Part shown: positions 1 to 13,100 of the stretch, in pieces | How the letters are laid out: every line of letters begins with the position of its first letter | How positions within the stretch are numbered: the first letter of the stretch is position 1 | NCBI GenBank assembly: GCA_963662175.1 | Contig: OY759215.1 | Span: forward strand, 55,507,213 to 55,571,212 | DNA from: Aradus depressus | Lineage: Eukaryota > Arthropoda > Insecta > Hemiptera > Aradidae | Length of the DNA: 64,000 bases | Direction of reading: 5' to 3' | The notes under the pieces: generated by a model | Told to the model about the DNA's origin: nothing | What the model saw: only the letters and a program-made list of their open reading frames with translations | Databases searched by the model: none | Made by a program: the position numbers and the translations under genes

Positions 1-40
1 GGGCTATTAAAAAAATTAAATTGGAGTAGCATTCCGAAGT

Positions 41-417
41 GGAGGATGCCGTGCTCTAGCGTTATGCTGGTGGGGATGGTTAGGGCGGGGTGCGGATAAC
101 ATAAACTGACATGGTTAACAACAAACGGAGGATGCAATGCTCTTGAGTTATGCTGGTGGGGATGGTTAGGGCGGGGTGCGGATAACATAAACTGACATAG
201 TTAACAACAAAGGGAGGATGCCGTGGTCTTGCATCATGGTGGTGGGGATAGTTAGGGCGGGGTGCGGATAACATAAACTGACATGGTTAACAACAAACGG
301 AGGATGCCGTGGTCTTGCATCATGGTGGTAGGGACAGTTAGGGCGGGGTGCGGATAACATAAACTGACATGGTTAACAACAAACGGAGGATACAGTGCTC
401 TTGCGTCATGGTAGTGA
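41..417. repeat. 86-bp tandem array (about 4.4 copies)
   Basis: The motif GGAGGATGC recurs at 41, 127, 213, 299 and 385, exactly 86 bp apart. Copies are about 90 percent alike by eye and each contains GGGCGGGGTGCGGATAACAT. The overlapping short minus-strand ORFs here are products of the repeat. Confidence 0.9.
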
Positions 418-1025
418 TAAAAATTGCTAATTTTCATAATATTACTGTCGGTTTAAAAGTAACATGCAACATATTATTTGAATAAATACTCTAAAACAAA
501 AAAATATATAAGTATATATTTTTTTTCATATATGTATAGGAAAATACCGGGAAAGCGTAGAAGGTTAACAGGCCGAATAGAAATATGAGGCCTATCTTCC
601 TAAATTTGGCGTCTTGTACACGAAACGAAGGCCATTCAGATTTCATAGAGGTACACAGGGGCTATAAGACTTTGTTATACCAACCACGAAATCACACATC
701 ATGATATCAGATTATATATATGTTAATATACAGAAAGTACTAGACATAAGTAACTTAAATTAATTTATATATAAGTGTATATATTTAAAAATGTTATGTG
801 TTGATTATATCCTTGATACGGATACTAGCAGATCAATTTCATCAATTTTATTAAAAGAATGATTTGAATAAATAAAATATAGTTAAATTAAACAATTTAC
901 TCCTGAAATTTCACTTCTTCCTTCTTTACCAGTGAACCTATGATGTATTATTCGATTCACGAGGATTTTCAAAAACTACATATTAACAATTATATTTATT
1001 TTGAAAAAAATAGATTTATGTAGAG
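418..1025. other. Upstream flank of gene 1, no gene seen
   Basis: AT-rich DNA with no supported coding region. It should contain the gene 1 promoter and 5' UTR, but no clear TATA box or initiator can be named. Confidence 0.4.
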
Positions 1026-1130
1026 ATGTCCAAAGCCCAGCCTTACTTCGCTGAAGAGGATCCTCGTCTCGTAAAGTTGAAACAAAGGAGACAAGAAAAG
1101 GCGAAAAAGAGGAAGAGCCTTAACATACGG
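1026..1130 (+). CDS. Gene 1 exon 1, start codon
   Basis: The ATG at 1026 opens a 35-codon reading frame (MSKAQPYFAEEDPRLV...) rich in Lys and Arg. It ends in phase 0 at the donor GTTAGT at 1131. Nothing upstream in frame competes as a better start. The promoter is not recognisable in the AT-rich DNA before it. Confidence 0.65.
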
Positions 1131-4100
1131 GTTAGTAATTGTTGAGAATGATGTCATATCCAATTGTATGAAACCTGTTGCAAACATTGATTTAAAAAAC
1201 ATAAAATATATTTAATAAATAAAATAAATTTTCAACATATTTTTTGTAGATAAAACATCGAAAGGAGATAGATGCGTTAGTAAAACAGCACACTAAAGGT
1301 GAGTAGTAACAGTTATTTTTCGGAAGTATGAATTCAGGTTCTAAGTTGCTATTTAAAAGGGACATGAGGCAGACATCTTGATTCTTAAATAGCGTAGTAA
1401 CATTCCCAGTTTCTAAACTGCATTGGTTCAACAGGTGAAAATTTAAGCTTTAAGCTGCCAAAACGGAGGCATTTTTTTCACTTCGAAAAATTGACACTCC
1501 TAACAATGAAACAATTAAATATTTTGCCATTAATTTGAACGAAAAAATAACATAGGATAAACACAAACAAAAAACGCGCAAGCGCATACCAGGATATCGC
1601 AACTCTATCCCTCAACCGATGAGCGCCACTCTAGTAAACTTGACGGTCACAGACATCAAAAACTTGCAACCTGGTACGTCCGGAAGACTTAAATTTATCA
1701 AGAAACAGGCTTTTCAGACAATGGTTGCCTTCCTACAGAATGTCATCATACCATGAAGGGCTTTAGTCTCTGGTGTTGATTTCTATCAATTGGGTCAAAC
1801 AACCCCCATAAGGCTAAATCCAGCGTTTTGCGATGAACTTAAAAACTCTATAAACAAAAAGAACAACACAAAAGTTGATAAAAAATGAAAAAAATGTCAT
1901 GGATTCTTTTTCAGGACGAATAAAATTAGGTAAGTTTTCGCTCTTCCTCAGAACGCATTTCAATTGCAACTTCTCCATGGTGATAAGTTGTTTACATTAC
2001 AACTGATTTGTCTGAAAATATAGAATATGGAATTTTTACCGATATATTTATACATCGACAGTCATTAAAGTTTTTAAGTTAAAAAACCTCTAGTCCCTTC
2101 GGCCGATTTTACTGAAAATTTAGATGTCTCCTAACGGGGTTTTGAATTAATTTAATAATTATGGGGTATATGGAATTTCGTATGAAGGACGAGATCAACT
2201 CAAAAACCCCAGGAACTACCGGTGTAATGAATGTATCGATCCAAAATTTAGTATGAGGATTCAGAAGAAACTAAGGGTCGACTATTTATTTTTAGCCTAA
2301 ACCGATTGGTTTTGGACGAAGAGCGAATACTGAACTGATTAATTCGAGCCGGGGAAGTACAATGTCGGTTATTCACCAACTACTTTTTAGTTTATTTTTA
2401 AAAATCCTCTGAAATGCGTCGGATATTCATTCCCAGAACAATCATCCATTTTTTCGTTGTCATTCTGTTTTTGTCTACCACGCTAAGAATAAATAATTTC
2501 TATAAATTGTAAAAAGTGTTAACATTTATCGATTTTAGCTTCCTAATTCTGAATTTTTGCTATGTGATAATATAATCATTGTTACCGCTAGTTTATAAAT
2601 ATTTTGGTTAAAAAAAAAAATCATATTTGTCCTTAAGTGTGACTATACCTCATAATTCTGGATATATTCTCCGACTCTTAAAAAAAAAAAAAAAACTAAA
2701 ATGCCATTCAACGTCTCTTTTAATTGTATACATTAGTTTTTTAATTATTCAATGCAAATATACATATTTCTATATTAAAATTATTATGTTACGTTTTTTA
2801 TACACGTTTGAATGATCATAATTTAACTCATACACATAATTATGCGGATAATTACTTAAGATTTGGGAAAATATTAAACTTTTTTTATTACCTCAATTGG
2901 AGATGTTTTATAAAAGTGAAATAACGTTCCAATTTAATTACATTATACAAAATAAAGCGAATGCCTTCTCTTCTTATTTTCGTATTACTGCGCACTGCTT
3001 GCCTGGTTTAAACATTTTTTTTTTCTAGGAACTTATTAGACAGACCTGATAACTACGTAGGATGTATTTTTTATTTATTAATATATGAATTAAACTAATT
3101 CTTAAATTAATTTTGTGTAAGATGTGCAGGAATCGTCTTCAAGCTCCGATGAAGAAACAGATATGCAAAAGGTAACATTAACATTTATATCACTATTTTC
3201 CTAATTATTTATTAAGTTTGATATAAGCCAGACTGGAGTTAACCCGGTTCACACTAGTGTAACTAACCACACGGTGATTGACTCGCCCGGTGATTCGTAA
3301 TTAATCCACATAAATATATAATAAATAGGGCGTAATTACTTTCGGGCGGCTACCAAATTCTAATGTAAATGTAAAAATTAAATATATGCCTGTCGAAGAC
3401 ACTTGGTACTTCAAGGGAACATCTAAGGCGACTTGTTATCTTGAAAAGGGTTAATAGAGTAATTTTAATAGATATATTTGAAAATTTCCTTGAAAGGAAA
3501 CCTAACAGATTCTTTTGAATAAATGCAGGAATATTTGGAAATAAGAAAATAACACCAAATATGAACAGAAAAATAAATATAAAAGAATATGGAATCATTT
3601 ATTTGGTACTTCAATAGTTTAGATTAGGTTTGTCCATTTTTAATGCTGGACGAGTCCACTAGACGAGGGGTGACCCAAGTCGAGCATGACAATAGAACAA
3701 CATTTTATTTTTGTAAATAGAAAGTATTGTGAACGTATACTTGAACTGTATTAACAAACAGAATATTGGAAGGAAAAAAATCTAAGTTTTGGTATGAAAG
3801 AAAGCCATGAATTTATGAAACAACATGAAAACAAAATTTAAGATTAGTTCTGCAGCGGCCGGCAGAGGTCTCTGTTCAACAAGTATCCTCCCCACCACCA
3901 ACTTAGCCAATCAGTTCAGTCCCATATCTCCTGTCGTATCTGTAATATGTAGTCTTGATTCCGGAATTTAAACATTGATGTTACGAGTTTGATGATCGCA
4001 GTATGTAACTGTAATACGTTTATAACAAGTGTCAACTGCAAGGTTATTAAATTCAAACGTTGATGTTAAGAGTTTGATGATCGAAATGTATAACTGTAAT

Positions 4101-7100
4101 ATGTTTATAACAATTGTCAACTGTAAGGTTATGAAATTTAAACATTGACGTTGTTAGTATTTAATTATGCTAATGAAATACTAACACCATGGATTTTTAA
4201 ATTGTGTAATCTTGCAGTTAACACTTGTTACATTATATTTGCAACAAGTGTCAAGTGACAGTTACCATCCATCATTATTCATCAGGATTAATAACAATCA
4301 ACCTTTTCGAATGGTCTGGCCAGTACATGTAAAAAAATTATCGATAGATGTTAATTTAGGTCATTTTTATTTTATTTTTTTTGGAATTAGATTTTATTGT
4401 TTTATTTATTTTGAAATTTAGATGTAAGAGGTAAGTTAAAAAATGTTTTCTTGCTAGTTGAGATAGCTACTAACTTCTCTGAACAATTTCACATCTAAAA
4501 ACCTGAAGGATCCGCTAAATGTCACTATTTTTCTGACAAAAGGGATATTTTTTTAGTAATTTGAATTTGTCGAATTAATACTCTAAAGGAGTTGTTTCGT
4601 CAGGTTTTCTTCGTTCAGTTTTCTTAATTTATTTTTTTTATGCCCCAAGTACTGGTAAGTAAACATGTTTTCAATAATTATTATACTGTTTTATTTCATA
4701 TTCATGGAAGCAATGATATCAGATATGATATATACTTTCAAAATACCTTTTAAACAATTCTCGTTCTTCCTCGGCGTTGACGGACCTAAATGCCGAACGA
4801 CTGATTTCCGATGAGTTTATTTTTACTTCCCCATCTATACGAAGTATAGGGGAAGTTATGTATTCAGTCAAAAATTTGATGCTGTGTTTTCAACGGAATT
4901 TCATGTTTTTCGACCTGATTCCAAAAATGGGGAGAAAAATTGTCTGTCTGAGAAACACGATACCTGATAGAAAGAATGTATCGGCACGAAATGTTACATA
5001 TATGTGTATCCAGCACCCTCTGAGGATGAGTCTTTTGATTTTCAGCCAAATCAAAGGAAAAGGGGGATTGGGGGGGGGAGGGGGCTCAACACAAAAACTC
5101 TAATAACGGCCGTTGTAATCAATGTATTGATATGAAAAATATGTAAATTCAAACTAATATTAACGGGCGAAATTTAATTTTTATTGAAATGAGCCGAATG
5201 ACAGGGGGCCCAACATAAAAATCCCAAGAACTGCCCAATATGTGTCCTATGGGGATTCTGGATACACGTATACAATTTTGTTTCGATAAATTAATTCTAA
5301 TGGGAGTTGTGTCACAGACACAATCAGACATTTTTTTAAAAATCAGGTCGGAAAACATGAAATTCCGTTGAAAAACCTGCATCGAATTTCTGACCGATTT
5401 CATACAGCTGGGTAAATATATATAAAAACAAAAAAAGATCTGTTCTTCATCCAACATTAAGGCAGTTGTTATCAATTTTAGTCTAGATAACATTCTTTTG
5501 TATACCTCCTTCTCTCTCCTCACACTTTTCTATCTAGCCCCTGCTTTCTAAAATTAATTTTATTTCAGAACTTGGCTGGGCATCTTTTCTTCTCTTTTAT
5601 AATCAATCATCATGGTATTATGCTCGGTCGATTTTTATTATCAATTTTATTTTTCTTAGTTATATAGATTTTCTTTTATTTTATTTTTTTCATCATAATG
5701 AAGTTGTTAATTTTATGTTTTTTTATTGAGAGAATAAATTATGATCAATCTGTATTTTGGTGAGTCCTTACTTGTCTTTCTTTGTAATATTGTATGTAAA
5801 AAAATAGTTATGACAATCAAAAATGTTAGTGTTGTTATTATTAAATGTAATTTGTTTTTAGAATTGAAAATGACTTCTAAGTCGAAACGTCTAAGGATAA
5901 TGAAATAAATTATTATTGAAAATAAATATACCTAATTGCCTAATTATACCAAATTGAAAAATCATTAAATGATTGAGATTTATACAAATATTTACCAAAT
6001 TCCAAATCGTGAAATTTTTAGCAGTAACGACACTAATAATAATAATATATATCACCTCGGTCCCACAATAAAATTTATTTTCATTTCATTATATTTAAAA
6101 TTTTATGTTTTTCCTGTTAATCTTTTGTTTATCTATTTTTTAAAATTGTATAGTTTTTCTCCAATGTAGCATTAATTTTATTTACCTATTTTTTTATTTC
6201 TTTGTACTGATACTATTATTTCATTGTTTCCTGTTCTTTACTCTGGATGTATTTATTCTTAGGGGAGCTCGGTCCCAGAATAATAACATTTCTTTTCATT
6301 TCATTCATTCGACACAAGACACTGGGACACAACGGTTGGTCCACAGTGGACTGTAGCTTTGATCATCAAGTGAGATTTAAGAAATTCTCGATTGTGACCT
6401 GACCGCCAAGTGTGATCGGCCTAAGTGATGTCAACGAGGGGCATATCGTTTGGCGGTACTGATTTTTATATCATTGCTTTATTCGAATGACGTTTTTTCT
6501 TGAGCCAAATAATAATTTTTTTAATTTTTTTTTTTCTTCCAGTTCTTAAAGGATTTTAACAAGGAGATGGCACTGTTATCCCGCTCATTGGGCGAGTCTG
6601 TCTTAGAGATGGATCCAAAAGAGTTACTAAGTGTTGTTGCAAGCAGGAGCCTGTTGAGTAAGTTTCATGTAATAGCCGCCATTCATGAGCGCGCTTCATC
6701 CGTCCAAACGGCGCGCGGTACTCCAATCTGGAAACCCATCCCCATAATCATTGACATCCAACACGTCGCTCCATCGCGCTAACACTCCATTGTTCCGTGA
6801 ATGCGAAAAACCGGAAGGGCCTCGAACAGGTTCAATATCTCAGTGCTTTATTAACCTTTGGAGGTGATGTCATTATCGTAATTAAGGTCTCCGGAATGAT
6901 TACTCCCAAACGTTGAGGTACTTCATTTCTTCCTGGTCCCTCCCAGAGGCTAATAAGAATCGAAGGGTTGCGGCCAGCCGTTCATTGGGGCTAATGCTTT
7001 GCGTCCTATTTGTATTTTTTTTAATAATTAACGATGTTACAAGTTCAAGTAAACGGAAATAAGCTGCCTCATCCATTCGCAAGTAGTTTCTCCAGGCTCT

Positions 7101-10100
7101 AAACATAATTCATTTAGTAATTTTAGCTGGGTATGAGAACTACTGTTAATGAGCTATTGTTTTGACGACAACGTTTTTGTCGTCCTACTCATAATATACA
7201 AACAAATGGTAGTTGAAACCAAAACAAGTTGGTCGTCCATTGAATGTTCCTCACCGTTAAAAAGACTCAAGTGGGAAGACAAAACATTATCTCGAAAGAA
7301 TGAACAGACTCAACAGTGCAATAAAAGCGACTCGGTGCTTTAATGGAATGGTGCAACTCCGTTCGGAGCGATCATGTATGGTGACCTTAAGCTAGTTTCA
7401 GATGGGCACTAATTTTGAAGTTCTCTAATTAATCTGGCGCAAAAAAAGCGTCGGTGATTTTGACAGAAAGTTGGTGAATCATCGTCAAAGTATTGTCCCA
7501 GCAGTCACTCTCTCTTTCTCCCCTTCGGCTGAGTTGTCTGAAAATCAATAATTATAATATACAGTGATTTTCCAATCTTTTCGTGTCGATACATTTATTA
7601 CATCAACATTTATTAAGGGTTAAGCCCTCTAATCCTTCTCCTTCATAGCCGATTCATCTGAAAAACAATTTCGTCTTTATGGAGTTCTGGTTATACGTAT
7701 GTACAATTCCTTGTGGACTAAATTGGCAGTTTTTAAGATTTTTGGGTTGAATCTCTAATCTCCTTTCCGACAACCGATTTGGTTGAAAATCAATTAATGT
7801 TGTCCTTATTTGGTTCCAGATCCATATTAAGAATTTCGGATCGATATGTTCATTTTACCGGGATTTATCGTGTCACACCCAGAGATATTCATGTTTTTCA
7901 TTTTTGGATTCAGTGGGTTTGGGCATACTGAAATTCCGGCGAAATTCATATAAAATTTTAGACTGATCACATAATTTTCAGGTTAAATTCAAAATCACAT
8001 AGGGACGATACCTATCAATTTTCAGCGGAATCGACCTGAAGGAAGGGGGCTCGCCTCAAAAACCCTAATAACTGCCGATGTAATGAATGTATCGATACAA
8101 TATTTAATATGAGGATTTAAAATGTACGTCAAATATTGATTCAGCCCAATCAGTTGACTGGTTTTGGAGGGAGAGCGAACATTCAATTGATTCATTTGAG
8201 GTGGGGAAGTACATTGCCGGTGATTCACCGATTCTTTTCACAAGAATCCAATTTCAAAAAACTATTCAAGACCTGTAAAACGAGACCATTATGGACATTT
8301 GAAACATCCGAAATACATCAAATTTCCGACTTTTTCTGCGGTTTTTAAAACTTATGTCTTTGAAACGATTGCTCAAAAAAAATAATTACTAGGAACTATT
8401 TGTGCACAGAAAATCATAAAAACATTTTTTTTTTTTTTTTTGTCTTATGAACAATGCATATTGGCCGTGAAAATACCCAATGAAAATAATAACACTAGAA
8501 AAGTTAAATATATATATTTAGGAAATAAATAATTTAAATAATAATAATCAATAAATAAAATGGGCGACTGGAGCTCAGCACAAAAACCCTGAGAAACCCA
8601 TCGAGCGGGAGCAGGAACTGCAATCCCGGGCCTCTCCACACACGGTATAGTAGACATTAGAGCGGCAGGGCCTGAGCTAAGAGTGTGTATGTAAACAAAC
8701 AGTTGTAGGGGAAATACTGGCAATGTATATTGTATATATAATAAAGTAAGTTTTCTCTCTCCCTTTAAAATAAATCAACTGTTCTGACTAAAAAAAATCA
8801 ATCAGTAGTAGACTTATAAAGGGACTTCTGAGTCCTCCGACAGTTATTAGGGTTTTTGAGTTAAGCCCCTCCTCTGATATCCCTTTATTTCAGTCGATTT
8901 CGCGAATAATTGATAGGTGTTTCCTTCTGGGGTTTTGAAATTGCATATCAAATGTATCGATACACTGAGGGCACCGGTAGCTCAGAGATAGGGTGCTAGC
9001 CTACTGAGCTCAAGATCGCGGGTTCTAAACCTGGCCGAGGCCCTTAGGTTTTTATCTGAGAGATGAAAAAAACCTTGAACATGCCGTCCTTCGGAAGGGA
9101 CGTTAAGCGATAGTGTGATGTCAAGTACTCGTTAAAGACCCCTACCCTAGATGGATAAATCTAGGTTGGCATCATCCCAAAGTAGAGTCGGGCTCATCTC
9201 CAACAGAGTGACGAAAGAGCGCTTTGGTAGTAGGTGATATGACCTCATAGTTAAAGCCCGGGCATAAGTAACTAACTCGTATTGATGCATTAATTACATT
9301 ATTCTTTTTATTATATCCAAGTTTTTGTGTTAAGCCCCCTTAATCCCCCTCGTTCCTAACATATTAGTACATTTTTAATTTCATTTCTATATGATAGCTT
9401 CTAAAGAAATTTAATAAGGCAAATTCAAGATAACAAACGAGGTTTAAAATGTGATTATTTACAGAAGCTGAGGCTGAAAAAGAAAAAAGCATGGAGAGGA
9501 GATCGAAGTCTTTTAGAAGATCGAAACGAATACGTAAGTAACTCTAGTAGATCAGTGGACCTCGCGAAAATGATGATAATGTTTGTTATTTATAATTAAT
9601 AGCTTATTGTTGGTGTTTAGCACATCGTCCTACGGAAGGTACAATAAACAATGGTCCCAAGTCTGTGTGATGTCAGGTAGGTACTAGTTAAAGACCCATT
9701 ACCTCAGGTAACAACCGACCGAGGCAACATTTAGGACTTCCGAGTCTGTTCATGTCCATGGATGAGTCACGATAACTAACTGACAGGTGTTAGGTTAATC
9801 ACGTGGTACACGGATCCCGAGCCAACACCAGAACAAGGGGATATTTCATTTGACTTATAGATATTTTTTTTTTTCAGTTATTTGCAATCTGTATACGATA
9901 TACATAATGAGCAAATATGGTAACTATTTGTATGAATACTATGTCAGTACTGACACTTCCTAAAAACGAATAAAATGTTTATATCAGTTAGAAATCCTTG
10001 ACTCCAGCTCCTATTCAGACGACATGAAGGATTGTCAGGATGGGATTGAAAGGATGGGATTTATGCAAATGGGTTAGGATGGGATGCAAGTTGATGTAGG

Positions 10101-13100
10101 CTAAGAATAGGGATCAGATTAATTCCTGGACTGTTGGGATGTTTAGGTCTTCATGGAGTAATTTATTGGTGACGTAGAAGGGAACATTTACAATTCGACG
10201 GAGGACTTTGTACTGGAAAGCATTGGTTGCGGTTTGTATAGGATTGTTTTGCTCAACCCCATAATTCGAGACCGTACTGGACGTATAGCTTTGTAAAACT
10301 AAATACTAACGCACAAAATTATCTCTGAAAACTGAATAAGTTTGGGGTAATGGGAGATTGGCTGCGTTTTGCCCCCCTAAACATTTATGTATAAATATAA
10401 TTTTTCTTTTTATTTCATTCTAAGGGAAACATGTTTTCGTATTTATTTTTTAACTTCATACCTGACTGTTAACAATAATCTTCTAAGGGAAAAACCAGCA
10501 AAGAGAACCAATAATTTCTTCTAAATGTTTTATTAGTGTTATTTCTCTTCTCTTGAAAATGTAACTTTAGAACGAAAACTACAAAGAAATTCATATGCTA
10601 ACTACATGCTTTTTTTTTTTTAGTAATTTCTATTCGTTATAATTGTTCAACTACTAGATGGTGCTCTGAACATCAAAATTCCTGGGTATTTCATTGAGTT
10701 ATTTTCGGTAAATTAGTTATAATAGGTAGTATAAGGTGAAAAGAAAGCAACTTTTTCGAAAATATGTAGAAAGTTTTGAAAAAACTGACCACGAATATGA
10801 AAGACATGAAACAAGCAAATATAATAAAAATCTTTAGTGGAATAGACAATATTTCAAAAATAAGTTTGTTTTATTTATTTTCTAGCAGTAATACCCGGCG
10901 TTGCCCGGGGAACTTTGACATTTCTCCCAATATCTCCTATAAGGCTATTCAGTTCCTCGACAGTACATTCATGATGTTATAATTTTCAATTATTCATACG
11001 GAATAAGGCTTATAGTCCTTCAACTGTAGTAACGCTAGCTTTGGAGCTAAAACTAATTTATTCAAAAAGATTTCTCATTAATCGTTGCAATGGTTTTCGA
11101 GTTACAAAGATTGCGTGGGTGGATGCTGGGATGGACCAGATATTGAGGTACTAATACGCCTATAACCCTCCACAGACGATGACGAACAAATTAAAAAAAA
11201 AATTAATCAAATCCATCAAGCCGTTCGTGAGTTATAGCGGTACAACGCACAGACATTTATATATATGATAATAAAAATTATCCATAGATAACGAACTAAT
11301 TCGAGATGTGAATGAATGAATAACTTTATTGCTCATAAAGAATTATCTTACAGCAATGATTTCGATACATAATCATATATATAATTTCTGAATAATAAGG
11401 ACTAAACTGAAATAAAACAAATCTTGATTCCGAAACCATATAACAAAAAACACGAAAATAAAATAATGATATTAATGAAAATGTTATATAAAATATAGCA
11501 ATAAGCAGTTAGGTAAACATTAGTATTTTAGAGTTTTCCATAACTCCAAACTTGGCAGAAGAAACAACTTGAATACCATAAAGCTTCTGTTCATTTGGAA
11601 CTATTAGCAAATTGTGGAGATGGGTCTGTTGTTGCGAGACATCTACCGGAACATCTCCCAAATAGCTAGCCAGGTATTTATTCTAATCACGGCATTAGTG
11701 TTGATTGAATACCTCTGAGTATCGATACTTTTTCTCATGAGTAGTATTGATTCAAAGTACCGCCACTTACTAGCTATCGGAAAAACGTATCCATACCTAC
11801 GGGTATAGTTTGAATTGAGTATTTTTTCACAATAAATCGATAATTTTTCTACGAACAGAACAAAAAAAACAAAGGAATGTATCTTAATTATTAATAAACA
11901 ATACAATACAATTTTTTCTTAATAATAAAAAATATAGTCCTCCCCCAAAAGTACATTTTATACAATGAATTATTTTTATGAAAGTGACAAATATTAGATT
12001 TCAAATATTTATTAATATTAAACAAACAAAACAATAAAAATATTTATTAATAACAAAAAATATTATTCATGATAAAAGTACATATTATCCTAAGAATTCT
12101 TCTTGAGAAAGTGAGCGGAGAAACGATAATTGTTTAAGATGTTTCCCAGAAAGTCAAAAACACTTTTTACAAGCACCAATTTCTTTGTCTATCTTGTCAA
12201 AATATCGCCAAGCTTTAATAGGCTGACGGCATTTTTTAAAATATAAACAGAAATAAAATAAAAATCACAAAAATTAATATCTGACCGGATTACCGAACGA
12301 AGGTAGCACGTTACTGTCAAGTAGGCAAGAGTTGCCAATACCACTGAATGAAAATACCCTTTTATCTTAAACTATAGGGTACCCTATTTGGTATCAGTTA
12401 TTACCCTACGAGAACTTTTAATCTTTACAAGTAGACTTTATAACTACTTGGTACCGTATCGATGCCATAAGAACTTGGTATAGGATAGAAGTATCGATAC
12501 TTTACGTGTATCGAATCAACACTACATGGCATAGATGGGGCAGCATATCAGAAAATGGATCACTTCATCCCTCTCCCCCGAAGAACACAACCCAATACTA
12601 AATAAAGTCTGAAGAGAATTCATATTTTTTTCTTTTTTCTCTGCTAGCCAAAGTTGGAGAAGTTTTTATCTTGTTTATATGACTCTGTAGGTGTGGCTAT
12701 GTGGCTCTATGATTCCCAATTTTCCATTCCACTAATAAATATTAAAGCTAGAGTTTAAACGCTCACAATTTTTTTAGTGCTTCAGTAAAAAGTTTTTTTT
12801 TGTTGAAGTTAAATAAATATTTTATTATGCATATTTACAATCGGTACAGACCACAATTTAATTTGTTGACAATAGTTAAGGGAACAATTTATGTAAAATA
12901 TAAGAGAGAAAATAAAATAAATAATAATAATAATTAAAAAAAAAATAAAAATAAAAATGTCTCCGTGAAGTCTTGAAGAATATAGTAATAATATGAAGAA
13001 TAGGATTATAAAAAATTAGGTTAAATACATACATAAAGAAAGTAATATGAAAATATTGAAGAAATAACTTGTTCTTATTTGGTGACTATAGAACTCGTAG

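Noticed and set aside
80..437. Overlapping minus-strand ORFs with similar sequence
   Set aside because: They recur every 86 bp because of the tandem array and have no splice or start context.
3029..3056. Alternative 28-nt exon reading NLLDRPDNY in gene 1
   Set aside because: It fits only with a weak exon 2 donor (GTAGTA) and has a weak GTAGGA donor itself; the simpler phase-consistent model was preferred.
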